Origin: an uncultured Acidobacteriota bacterium
GTDB lineage: Bacteria > Acidobacteriota > Vicinamibacteria > Fen-336
Assembly: GCA_902826455.1 (NCBI GenBank)
Contig: CADEEV010000013.1
Coordinates: 52,568 to 116,567, forward strand
Direction of reading: 5' to 3'
DNA length: 64,000 nt
How positions within the stretch are numbered: position 1 is the stretch's first letter; each line of letters starts with the position of its first letter. Below are positions 55,844-64,000 of this stretch, in pieces. The translations under genes and the position numbers were made by a program. The notes below the pieces were generated by a model that was not told where the DNA came from, did no database searches, and worked only from the letters and a program-made list of their open reading frames with translations.

Positions 55844-58800
55844 GCGACGCCGCCACGGGTCTCGAGATCGCGATCGTGGGTCTCGCCTGCCGGGTGCCGG
55901 GCGCGCGCTCCGCTCGCGAGTTCTGGACGCGGCTCCGCTCGGGCTTCGACGGGATCTCGCTCTTCACCGACGCGGAGCTGCTGGCCGCCGGCGTCCCCGC
56001 CGCGGTCTTCGGCCATCCCGACTACGTGAGGGCCGCCGGTGTCCTCGGCGATCCCACGCGCTTCGACGCCGACTTCTTCGGCTACTCGCCGCGGGACGCC
56101 CAGATCCTCGACCCCCAGCAGCGCGTGTTCCTCGAGACCGCGTGGGAGGCCCTGGAGGACGCCGGTCGCGATCCCCGGGCCGGCGGCTCGGTCGGCGTGT
56201 ACGCCGGCGGCAGCCTCAACAACTACCTGCAGCGCGTGACGCAGCATCCCGAGATCCGCGGCGTCGTCTCGACGTACCAGATGATGATCGGCGCCGACAA
56301 GGACTTCCTCGCCACCCGCGTCGCGTACAAGCTCGGTCTCGACGGTCCCGCCGTCGTGGTCCAGAGCGCCTGCTCGACGTCGTTGGCGGCGGTGCACCTC
56401 GCCTGCCAGGGGCTCCTGGCGGGGGAGTGCGACATGGCTCTCGCGGGCGGCGCCTCCGTGTTCCTGCCGGAGGCCGTCGGCTACGTCTACCAGACCGAAG
56501 GCATCCGCTCGCGGGACGGCCGCACCCGGACCTTCGATGCGGCGGCCACCGGCACCGTGCGCAGCAACGGAGTCGGCGTCGTGGTGCTGAAGCGGCTCGC
56601 CGACGCGCTGCGCGACCGCGACCGCATCGCGGCGGTGATCCGCGGCTCGGCCATGAACAACGACGGCTCGCGCAAGGTCGGCTTCACGGCGCCGAGCGTC
56701 GAAGGCCAGACGAAGGTGGTGAGTCAGGCGCTCGCGCTCGCGGACGTCGAGGCGTCGAGCGTGAGCTACGTCGAGGCCCACGGCACCGCGACGCCGCTGG
56801 GCGACCCCATCGAAGTGGCCGCGCTGACCCGGGTCTTCCGCGCCTCGACCGAGGCCCGCGGCTTCTGCGGCCTCGGCTCGGTGAAGTCGAACCTCGGCCA
56901 TCTCGACGCCGCCGCCGGCGTCGCCGGCCTGATCAAGACCGCGCTGATGCTCGAGCACCGCGAGCTGGTGCCGAGCCTCCACTTCGAGCGCCCGAACCCG
57001 AAGCTCGAGCTCGAGTCGAGCCCGTTCTACGTGACGACGCGCCACGCTCCCTGGAACGCGTCGGCTCCGCTGCGGGCCGGGGTGAGCTCCTTCGGCATCG
57101 GCGGCACGAACGTGCACGTCGTGCTCCAGGAGGCGCCGGCTCGGACGCCGCGCGCGAGCCGCCCTGGATCGCAGCTCTTCGCGCTCTCGGCCCGGACGGC
57201 CTCGGCGCTGCAGGCGGCCTCCCTGCGTCTCGCGAGCCATCTCGAAGGCGCGGGAGACGCGGCGGGTGACGTGGCCTTCACGCTGCGCCAGGGGCGGACG
57301 CCGCTCGCGCAGCGGCGTGCGATCGTGGCGGCGACCGCTCCCGACGCGGCCGCGCAGTTGCGCGTGCCCGCTCCCGCCGCGGTCGCGAGCCCGCTCCGGG
57401 TCGTCTTCCTCTTCCCCGGGACGGCGAGCGGGTCTCGGGACATGGGCCGCGAGCTGTACGCGACGCAGCCGACCGTGCGCGAGGAGATCGACGCGTGTGC
57501 CGCGGCGGCCGCCCCGACGCTGGGGCTCGACCTGCGCGAGGCGTTCCGGGAAGCGGCGCGAGAGATCGTGTGGGAGCCGCGGGTGGAGCGCGCGGCGCTG
57601 CTGGCCCTCGAGCTGGGCCTCGCGGCGCTGTGGAAGAGCTGGGGCGTCGTGCCGGAAGCCGTCCTCGGACAGGGGATCGGCGTCCACGCAGCCGCCTCCA
57701 GCAGCGGTGCGCTGTCCCGGGAGGAGGCCCTGCGGCGGGCGATCGCCGGCGGGCCCGAGGCGCCGCTCGAGGACGGTCTCGCGGCGTTGCTCGCCGGCGA
57801 TCCCTGCGCGTTCGTCGAAGTCGGACCCGGCGAGAGCCTCGTGGGTCTGGTGCGCGCGAGCCGGCACGACGCCGTGGCCGTGGCGTCGCTTCCCTCGGTC
57901 CTCGAGGCAGCCGCGCGGCTCTGGACGGCCGGCGTCGACGTGGACTGGACACGGGACGTCGAAGCGGCGCGGGTGTCCTTGCCGACCTATCCCTTCGAGG
58001 GGGACCGGCACGTGGTCGAGTTCGTGGCCGCGGCCTCGCCGGCCCTGGTCGCGCCCGTTTCCGGTGCGGTGGTGCGCGTGCCCGTCTGGAAGGCTGCGCC
58101 GCTCCCGGCCGCCCGACCCCTCGCGGGCCGGCGCTTCTGCGTCTTCGAGGCCGCCGGCGCGGATCTCGCCGAGAGCCTGCGTCGGGCCGGAGCTACGGTC
58201 GAAGCGGTCGGGCCCGAGGCGACGGAGAGCGTCGAGGCCCTGGTCGCGCGCCTCGCGGCCGGCACCGAGTTCGTCCACGCGTTCGGCGCCGCGAGCGACG
58301 CGACCTGGGCGCTCGCGGTGACCTCGCCTGCGGAGCTCCTGCAGGCCCTCGGCCGAAGCGGGAGGAAGGCCTCGGTGTGCCTGGTGGCGCGCCACGCCCA
58401 GGACATCGCGGGGGACGAGACGCTCGACGCCGCGCGCGTGGTCGCCTCCGGCCTCGCCGGCGCCCCGGGGTCTCTGGTGAGCGTCCGTCACGTGGACGTC
58501 ACGGGCATCGAGGACGCTCGGCTCGCGACCGTCATGGCCGCCGAGCTCGGCTCCGAAGCGGGTGAGGCCTGGGTCGGCTACAGGGGTCACCGGCGCTGGG
58601 CACGGCACGAGGGCGACGCGCCCCCGGCGCGCCCCGGGGTCTGGCGCGAAGGGGGAGCGTTCGTGGTCGTGGGCGGTTCGAGTCCGGTGGGCGGCGAGAT
58701 CGCGGACGCGCTCGGGGCACGCTCCGAAGCCGGCTTCGGCCCCGTCGACGGCGCCGCCTACGTGGCCGAGACCGGCTGGGCGTCGCCCGCGGGGCTCGAG

Positions 58801-59451
58801 GCCCTCTGCGCTCGAGTCGTGGCGGACGTCGAGGCCCTGGAGCGAAGGCTCGAGGATCGGCCCGTCGCTTTCGTGCTGCTGGTGGCTCCCCAGGCCGGAC
58901 CGGTCGCGCGGCGCCTCGACGCCCTCGCGTGGCAGCGGCGGCGCGAGGGGCGCGGCCCGTGGCTCAGCGCGCAGTGGACTGCGGGCGCCGGCCCGGACGC
59001 TGCGGAAGCGCTCGCGCGGCTGCTCGCGGCAGCCGAGCCCGGTGCGACGGTGGCGTTCCCCGGCACGCGCGCGGTCGCGCGCCGGCCCCGGCCCGCGCTC
59101 GCGACCGCCTACGCCGCGCCGGAGACCGCCCTCGAGAAAGCCCTGGCCGAGAGATGGGGCGCGCTCCTCGGCGTCGACGCCGTGGGCGTCAACGACGATT
59201 TCTTCGAGCTCGGAGGCGACTCGCTGCGCGCCGCCGAGCTCGTGACCGCGCTGCGCGCGGAATACCCGGCGGCGGAGCGCGGGGCCGCGGCCCTCGTGGA
59301 GTCGCCGACGATCAGGGGCCTCGCCCGGGCGCTGGACGCCTCCGGAAGGGGCGCGACGCTGGACCGCAGCGCGGTTCGAGGCCAGCGCCGCAAGGAACTC
59401 ATGGAAGCCAAAAGGAGAAGCGCGGATGCGCCCGTCGAACGAGGAAACTGA
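55840..59451 (+). CDS. PKS1: KS with degenerate AT and KR, and ACP
   Basis: A 1203-aa polyketide synthase module. The KS (about 8-430) is intact, with Cys178 (SACSTS), His314 (EAHGTA) and His354 (NLGHLD). The AT region (about 516-727) is eroded: FPGQGSQ has become FPGTASG (527-531), the nucleophile motif GHSxG has become GQGIG (610-614, so Ser is Gly), and some 150 residues with the HAFHS site are gone. The KR region (about 738-1080) keeps a VVVGGSSPVGG remnant but has lost most of the Rossmann core and the catalytic Tyr. The ACP is intact (GGDSL, Ser near 1128). The basic tail (RGQRRKELMEAKRRS) resembles that of NRPS3. ATG 55840 overlaps the NRPS4 stop; earlier in-frame sequence belongs to NRPS4 in another frame. 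Confidence 0.85.
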   Translation: MSDAATGLEIAIVGLACRVPGARSAREFWTRLRSGFDGISLFTDAELLAAGVPAAVFGHPDYVRAAGVLGDPTRFDADFFGYSPRDAQILDPQQRVFLETAWEALEDAGRDPRAGGSVGVYAGGSLNNYLQRVTQHPEIRGVVSTYQMMIGADKDFLATRVAYKLGLDGPAVVVQSACSTSLAAVHLACQGLLAGECDMALAGGASVFLPEAVGYVYQTEGIRSRDGRTRTFDAAATGTVRSNGVGVVVLKRLADALRDRDRIAAVIRGSAMNNDGSRKVGFTAPSVEGQTKVVSQALALADVEASSVSYVEAHGTATPLGDPIEVAALTRVFRASTEARGFCGLGSVKSNLGHLDAAAGVAGLIKTALMLEHRELVPSLHFERPNPKLELESSPFYVTTRHAPWNASAPLRAGVSSFGIGGTNVHVVLQEAPARTPRASRPGSQLFALSARTASALQAASLRLASHLEGAGDAAGDVAFTLRQGRTPLAQRRAIVAATAPDAAAQLRVPAPAAVASPLRVVFLFPGTASGSRDMGRELYATQPTVREEIDACAAAAAPTLGLDLREAFREAAREIVWEPRVERAALLALELGLAALWKSWGVVPEAVLGQGIGVHAAASSSGALSREEALRRAIAGGPEAPLEDGLAALLAGDPCAFVEVGPGESLVGLVRASRHDAVAVASLPSVLEAAARLWTAGVDVDWTRDVEAARVSLPTYPFEGDRHVVEFVAAASPALVAPVSGAVVRVPVWKAAPLPAARPLAGRRFCVFEAAGADLAESLRRAGATVEAVGPEATESVEALVARLAAGTEFVHAFGAASDATWALAVTSPAELLQALGRSGRKASVCLVARHAQDIAGDETLDAARVVASGLAGAPGSLVSVRHVDVTGIEDARLATVMAAELGSEAGEAWVGYRGHRRWARHEGDAPPARPGVWREGGAFVVVGGSSPVGGEIADALGARSEAGFGPVDGAAYVAETGWASPAGLEALCARVVADVEALERRLEDRPVAFVLLVAPQAGPVARRLDALAWQRRREGRGPWLSAQWTAGAGPDAAEALARLLAAAEPGATVAFPGTRAVARRPRPALATAYAAPETALEKALAERWGALLGVDAVGVNDDFFELGGDSLRAAELVTALRAEYPAAERGAAALVESPTIRGLARALDASGRGATLDRSAVRGQRRKELMEAKRRSADAPVERGN

Positions 59452-62400
59452 CGTCAACGAGTCGGCGATCGCCGTCATCGGCATGGCCGGCCGCTTTCCG
59501 GGCGCCAAGGACGTGGACGCGCTGTGGGAGAACCTGCGGGCGGGGATCGACTCGGTCTCGGAGATCAGCCTCGAGGAGTGGGGCAAGGAAGTGGGCGCCG
59601 ATCCCTACTTCATCGACCGGCCCGAGCTCGTGCGCTTCCGGCCGCGCCTCGACGGCGTCGAGCTGTTCGACGCGGCGTTCTTCGGCTACACGCCCCGCGA
59701 GGCCCAGATCCTCGACCCGCAGCAGCGCCTGTTCCTCGAGTGCGCCTGGGAGTGCCTCGAGAACGCAGGCTACGACTCCGAGCGCTTCCCGGGTGCCATC
59801 GGCGTGACCGCGGGCATCAGCCAGAGCATGTACCTCATCAACTACGTGCAGTGGGACCGCGAGCTCAACGCGACCCAGGGGGGCCTCAAGATCGGCCTCT
59901 CCAACATGAACGACGCGCTGCCCACGCGCGTCGCCTACAAGCTCGGCCTGCGCGGCGCGGCCTACGCCGTGCAGTCCTTCTGCTCGACGTCGCTCGTGGC
60001 CGTGCACCTCGGCTGCCAGAGCCTGCTGAACCACGAGAACGACATGGTGCTCGCGGGCGGCGTCACGATCGCCGTCTCCCAGGACACGGGCTACCAGTAC
60101 CAGGAAGGCGGCATCGTCTCGCCCGACGGTCGCACGCGCACCTTCGACGCGAAGGGCCGCGGCATGGTCTTCGGGAACGGCCTCGGCTGCGTCGTGCTGA
60201 AGCGCTACGCCGACGCCGTGCGCGACGGCGACAACATCCGCGCGCTCATCCTCGGCAGCGCCGTGAACAACGACGGCGCCGTCAAGGTGGGCTTCACGGC
60301 GCCTTCGGTGAGCGGCCAGGCCGAGGTGATCGTCGAGGCGGTCTCGGCCGCCGGCATCAACCCCGAGACGATCAGCTACGTCGAGGCCCACGGCACCGCC
60401 ACCGCCCTGGGCGACCCGGCGGAGATCGCCGGCCTCACGAAGGCCTGGCGCCGCTGGACGGGGAAGAAGCAGTTCTGCGCGATCGGCTCGATCAAGACGA
60501 ACATCGGCCACCTGGACGCCGCCGCGGGCGTCGCCGGCCTGATCAAGACGATCCTCGCCATGGAGCACCGCGAGATCCCGCCGAGCCTGTACTACGAGAC
60601 CCCGAACCCGCAGATCGACTTCGAGGCGAGCCCGTTCTACGTGGCCGCGCGCCTCGGCGAGTGGAAGCGCGACGGCGCGCCGCGGCGGGCCGGCATCAGC
60701 TCCTTCGGCATCGGCGGCACGAACGCCCACGCGGTGCTCGAAGAGGCCCCGGCCGTCCCGGCCACCGATCCCGCGCCGCCGTGGCAGCTCCTGTTGCTCT
60801 CGGCCAAGACGGAGACGTCTCTCGACCGCGCGGTCGCGAACCTCGGCGCCCACGTCGCCAAGACGCCGGGGCTGAACCTCGCGGACGCCGCCTACACGCT
60901 CCAGGTCGGGCGTCGCGTCTTCAACCACCGGCGCTTCGCCGTGGCGCGGGACGCGGCCGACGCGGTCGAGGCGCTGCGCGACCCGGGCCGCCTGGAGGGT
61001 CGTCTCGGCGACCGGCAGAACGCGCCCGTGGCGTTCCTGTTCACGGGCCAGGGCTCGCAGTACGTGGGCATGAGCCGGGGTCTCTACGAGGACCAGCCGG
61101 TGTTCCGAGCGGCCCTGGACGAGTGCGCCGAAGCGCTGCGCGGCCCGCTCGGCCTCGACCTGCGCACGGTGATCTACGCGGCGCCGGAAGCGGCGGCCGC
61201 GGCCTCGGAGGCGCTCAAGGAGACGCGCCTCACGCAGCCCGCGCTGTTCGCCGTCGAGTACGCGCTGGCGCGGCTGTGGATGAGCCTGGGCCTCGAGCCC
61301 GTGGCGATGCTCGGCCACAGCGTGGGCGAGTACGTGGCCGCCTGCCTGGCCGGCGTGTTCACGCTGGGCGATGCCCTGAAGCTCGTGGCCGAGCGCGGGC
61401 GCCTGATGCAGACCGTCGCGCCGGGCTCGATGCTGGCGGTGCCGCTGAGCGAGGCCGCCCTCGCGCCGTACCTCGGCGACGGCCTCGACGTCGCCGGCGT
61501 CAACGCCCCGAAGGCCTCGGTCGTCGCCGGTCCCGCGGACGCCATCGCGCGCCTCGAGGCGGAGCTCGCGCGCGCGGGCGTCGCCGCGCGCGCCCTGCAC
61601 ACGTCCCACGCGTTCCACTCGGCGATGATGGACGGCGTCCTGCCGGCCTTCACGGCGGCGGTGGCGGCCGTGCCCCGCAGCGCGCCCCGCGTGCCGTTCG
61701 TCTCGAACGTGAGCGGCACCTGGATCACGGCGGCCGAGGCGCAGGACCCCGGCTACTGGGCGCGGCACCTGCGCTCCGCGGTGCGCTTCGCCGACGGCGT
61801 CCGGACCCTCGTCGCGGAGCAGAACCCCGTGCTGCTCGAGGTCGGGCCCGGCAACACGCTCGCGGCCCTCGCGATGCAGACGGCCGGCGAGAGCGAGGCG
61901 GTCGTCGTGACCAGCCTGCGCCATCCGAAGAGCGAGCGGCCCGACCGGGCCGGCCTGCTCGACGCCCTCGGCAAGCTGTGGCTGGCCGGGGTCTCCGTGG
62001 ACTGGAGCGCTCTCCACGCCGGCCAGGGGCGGCGGCGCGTCGTGCTGCCCTCGTACGCATTCGAGCGCGAGCGCTTCTGGGTCGAGGCCAACCAGGAATC
62101 GCGCGACTCGATGAGCGTCGGCCGCGGCTTCTCGCTCCAGCGCCAGCCGATCGCCGACTGGTTCTACCAGAACTCCTGGCATCGCTACGTGCCGGCGGCC
62201 GTGGCCCTGGGCCCGAAGTTCGCGGCCGAGGCCACGCGCTGGCTGATCTTCGAGGACGCGCTCGGCCTGGGCCGGGCCCTGGCGACGCGGCTGCGGGCGG
62301 CCGGCCAGTTCGTCGCGACCGTCAAGGCCGGAGCGGGCCTCGCGAAGCGCGGCGACGACGTCTACGAGATCCACACCGGCCTGCGCAGCGACTACGACGC

Positions 62401-64000
62401 GCTCCTCAAGATGCTGGGCGCGCCGCCGACCCACGTCGTGCACGCCTGGGGCGTGACCGGCTCCGACACGCGCCCGATCCTCGAGCGCCTTCCCGAGCGC
62501 CACGAGCAGGGCTTCCTGAGCCTGCTGTACCTGGCCCAGGCCCTGGGAGGCAGCGACCTCAAAGGAACGGTGCAGGTCACGGTGCTCACCGACGGCGCAC
62601 AGGACGTCACGGGCGGCGAGCTGTGGGCGCCGGAGAAGGCCACGGTCATCGGGCCGTGCCGCGTGATCCCGACCGAGATCCCGGCTCTTCTCAGCCGGGC
62701 CGTGGACGTGGACGTTCCCACGGCGGGCGCCGCCTGGTCCGGCCGGCTGGTGGATCAGCTCCTGGCCGAGACGCTCACGGGCCAGGTCGATCCCGTAGTC
62801 GCCTACCGCGGCGGTCACCGCTGGGTCCAGGCCCTCGAGGCGACGCCGATCGGTCCCGTGGGGGACGCGGTGCCGCTGCGCGACCATGGCGTCTACCTGA
62901 TCACCGGCGGCCTGGGCGGCATCGGCCTGACGCTCGCCCGACACCTGTCGCGGACGCGCAAGGCGCGGCTCGTCCTCACCGGCCGCTCGCCGCTGCCGCC
63001 GCGCGCGGAGTGGCCGACGCTCACGGACAAGGCCACGCAGGCCCGTGTCGCCGTGATCGAGGACATCGAGGCCGGCGGCGGCGAGGTCCTCTACGTCGCG
63101 GCCGACGCGGCGTCGCCGAGCGACATGGCGAACGTGGTGCGCGCGGCGCGCGAGCGCTTCGGAGCGATCCATGGCGTGATCCACTCCGCCGGCGTCGCGG
63201 GCGGAGGTATCATCCCGCTCAAGACACGGGAGGCGGCGGGCAGGGTGTTGGCGCCTAAAGTAGAGGGTACGCTCGTCCTCGATGAGGCGCTGCGCGGAGA
63301 ATCGCCGGACTTCGTCGTCCTGTGCTCCTCGGTGGCCGCCCTCGTCGGGGGCTTCGGCCAGATCGACTACACCGGCGCCAACGCGTTCCTCGACGCGTTC
63401 GCCCACTACGCGGACGGCCGCTCCAGTACCCGCGTCCTGTCGGTCAACTGGGATGCATGGAAGGACGTGGGCATGGCCGTCAACACCCTCGTGACGGGAC
63501 CCCTGCAGGTCGCGCGCGAGAGGAACCTGCGACTGGGGATCGGGTCCGAAGAGGGGGTCGAGGCCTTCTCGCGCCTGCTCGCGGCGGGCATCACGCAGTC
63601 CGCGGTGCTCACCATGGACCTGCGGCCGCTCCTGTCCCGCCAGAAGTTCCGCCGCCACGTGGAGGCGAAGGCCCAGGAAGCGCCCCGTCCCGCGCCGATC
63701 GAGGCGGGCCGCGAGACGCCGGTCGAGGGCGCCGAGATCGAGCGCCTGGTGGTCGACGCGTGGGAGAAGATCCTCGGGCGCAAGGGGATCGGCCCGAGCG
63801 ACAACTTCTTCGAGCTCGGGGGCGACTCCCTCACCGCGCTCCAGGCGATCGCGGTGCTCAAGACCCACCTCAAGCGCGACGTCCCGGTCACGGCGTTCTA
63901 CGAGTCGCCCACGGTCGCGCTGCTCGCGAAGGCCCTGGGCGGCGGCGCCCCCGGCAGGGAGGAAGCCCCCGCGGCCCTCGAGGACGTCGGTCAGCGCGCC
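59426..64000 (+). CDS. PKS2 (partial at right edge): KS-AT(malonyl)-KR-ACP
   Basis: An open frame of 1525 codons running off the window. ATG 59426 lies inside PKS1 (26-bp overlap) with AAAGGAG at 59411-59417. KS: Cys186 in SFCSTS, EAHGTA and NIGHLD. AT: GQGSQ, Ser632 in GHSVGEY, and HAFHS near 727, the form found in malonyl-specific ATs. A KR structural region without a DH follows, then the catalytic KR with GGLGGIG, SS in VLCSSVAAL and Tyr1315 in DYTGANAF. ACP Ser is near 1468 (GGDSL). No LDD motif is seen in the KR, so hydroxyl stereochemistry is not called. Expected step: one malonate extension reduced to a beta-hydroxyl. I checked the frame at several points to the edge. Further domains may follow. 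Confidence 0.9.
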   Translation, partial: MRPSNEETDVNESAIAVIGMAGRFPGAKDVDALWENLRAGIDSVSEISLEEWGKEVGADPYFIDRPELVRFRPRLDGVELFDAAFFGYTPREAQILDPQQRLFLECAWECLENAGYDSERFPGAIGVTAGISQSMYLINYVQWDRELNATQGGLKIGLSNMNDALPTRVAYKLGLRGAAYAVQSFCSTSLVAVHLGCQSLLNHENDMVLAGGVTIAVSQDTGYQYQEGGIVSPDGRTRTFDAKGRGMVFGNGLGCVVLKRYADAVRDGDNIRALILGSAVNNDGAVKVGFTAPSVSGQAEVIVEAVSAAGINPETISYVEAHGTATALGDPAEIAGLTKAWRRWTGKKQFCAIGSIKTNIGHLDAAAGVAGLIKTILAMEHREIPPSLYYETPNPQIDFEASPFYVAARLGEWKRDGAPRRAGISSFGIGGTNAHAVLEEAPAVPATDPAPPWQLLLLSAKTETSLDRAVANLGAHVAKTPGLNLADAAYTLQVGRRVFNHRRFAVARDAADAVEALRDPGRLEGRLGDRQNAPVAFLFTGQGSQYVGMSRGLYEDQPVFRAALDECAEALRGPLGLDLRTVIYAAPEAAAAASEALKETRLTQPALFAVEYALARLWMSLGLEPVAMLGHSVGEYVAACLAGVFTLGDALKLVAERGRLMQTVAPGSMLAVPLSEAALAPYLGDGLDVAGVNAPKASVVAGPADAIARLEAELARAGVAARALHTSHAFHSAMMDGVLPAFTAAVAAVPRSAPRVPFVSNVSGTWITAAEAQDPGYWARHLRSAVRFADGVRTLVAEQNPVLLEVGPGNTLAALAMQTAGESEAVVVTSLRHPKSERPDRAGLLDALGKLWLAGVSVDWSALHAGQGRRRVVLPSYAFERERFWVEANQESRDSMSVGRGFSLQRQPIADWFYQNSWHRYVPAAVALGPKFAAEATRWLIFEDALGLGRALATRLRAAGQFVATVKAGAGLAKRGDDVYEIHTGLRSDYDALLKMLGAPPTHVVHAWGVTGSDTRPILERLPERHEQGFLSLLYLAQALGGSDLKGTVQVTVLTDGAQDVTGGELWAPEKATVIGPCRVIPTEIPALLSRAVDVDVPTAGAAWSGRLVDQLLAETLTGQVDPVVAYRGGHRWVQALEATPIGPVGDAVPLRDHGVYLITGGLGGIGLTLARHLSRTRKARLVLTGRSPLPPRAEWPTLTDKATQARVAVIEDIEAGGGEVLYVAADAASPSDMANVVRAARERFGAIHGVIHSAGVAGGGIIPLKTREAAGRVLAPKVEGTLVLDEALRGESPDFVVLCSSVAALVGGFGQIDYTGANAFLDAFAHYADGRSSTRVLSVNWDAWKDVGMAVNTLVTGPLQVARERNLRLGIGSEEGVEAFSRLLAAGITQSAVLTMDLRPLLSRQKFRRHVEAKAQEAPRPAPIEAGRETPVEGAEIERLVVDAWEKILGRKGIGPSDNFFELGGDSLTALQAIAVLKTHLKRDVPVTAFYESPTVALLAKALGGGAPGREEAPAALEDVGQRA

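Noticed and set aside
1..64000. CRISPR arrays, insertion sequences, rRNA genes
   Set aside because: No regularly spaced short repeats, no transposase frames with end repeats and no rRNA sequence were seen. The only large repeat is the NRPS2 adenylation duplication.

Overview
The window is uniformly GC-rich (by eye about 70% G+C), with GTG starts, dense gene packing and many secreted enzymes. The mix of a DUF692-type RiPP pair, a GH51 arabinofuranosidase, an exo-lyase-like enzyme, a matrixin-like protease and an FG-GAP protein would fit a soil bacterium such as an Acidobacteriota or Myxococcota member. No rRNA or strict marker gene is present, so this is an inference.

Left part (1-21 kb). A DUF692 (MNIO) enzyme and its partner sit at the left edge. 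They are followed by leftward genes for a secreted GH51 glycosidase, a cupin and an unrecognised internally duplicated protein, then a rightward secreted protein. From 5778 to about 8.9 kb lies a stretch that looks less GC-rich. It holds a broken RnfD-like fragment, a cytoplasmic-looking subtilase, an SCP2-domain protein and small unknown proteins, and it ends at a tRNA-Ala(CGC). Next come an ABC exporter, an outer-membrane barrel, a large secreted polysaccharide-active enzyme paired with an FG-GAP protein, a matrixin-like protease, an SRPBCC protein, a Sfp-type phosphopantetheinyl transferase (PPTase) and a DUF1579-like protein.

Right part (20.9-64 kb, open at the right edge). One giant rightward transcription unit encodes a hybrid NRPS/PKS. 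A good sigma70-type promoter (20938-20966), a 16-bp palindrome and a strong leader hairpin precede a type II thioesterase, an MbtH-like protein, four NRPSs (1952, 5011, 2105 and 2155 aa; nine modules) and two PKSs. Reading the ten-residue adenylation codes by hand gives this line: NRPS1 C-A(Leu-like)-NMT-T-E; NRPS2 C-A(unassigned)-T / C-A(Leu-like)-T / C-A(Leu-like)-NMT-T / C-A(Asn)-T-E; NRPS3 C-A(Leu-like)-T / C-A(Leu-like)-T; NRPS4 C-A(Gly)-T / C-A(Gly)-T; PKS1 KS-(dead AT)-(dead KR)-ACP; PKS2 KS-AT(malonyl)-KR-ACP. No release domain is in the window, so the line continues to the right. The adjacent PPTase probably activates all carrier domains.

Most striking points: a 764-bp perfect duplication between two NRPS2 adenylation domains; five adenylation domains with one identical code; an NRPS3 module that carries the marks of an epimerization module but has no E domain; a PKS module with AT and KR both eroded; an epimerase with HHxxxDW in place of HHxxxDG; and docking elements suggesting that NRPS1 is not the true first protein. 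Together these predict a Leu-rich, N-methylated, D-residue-containing lipopeptide- or polyketide-peptide-like product that I do not recognise.
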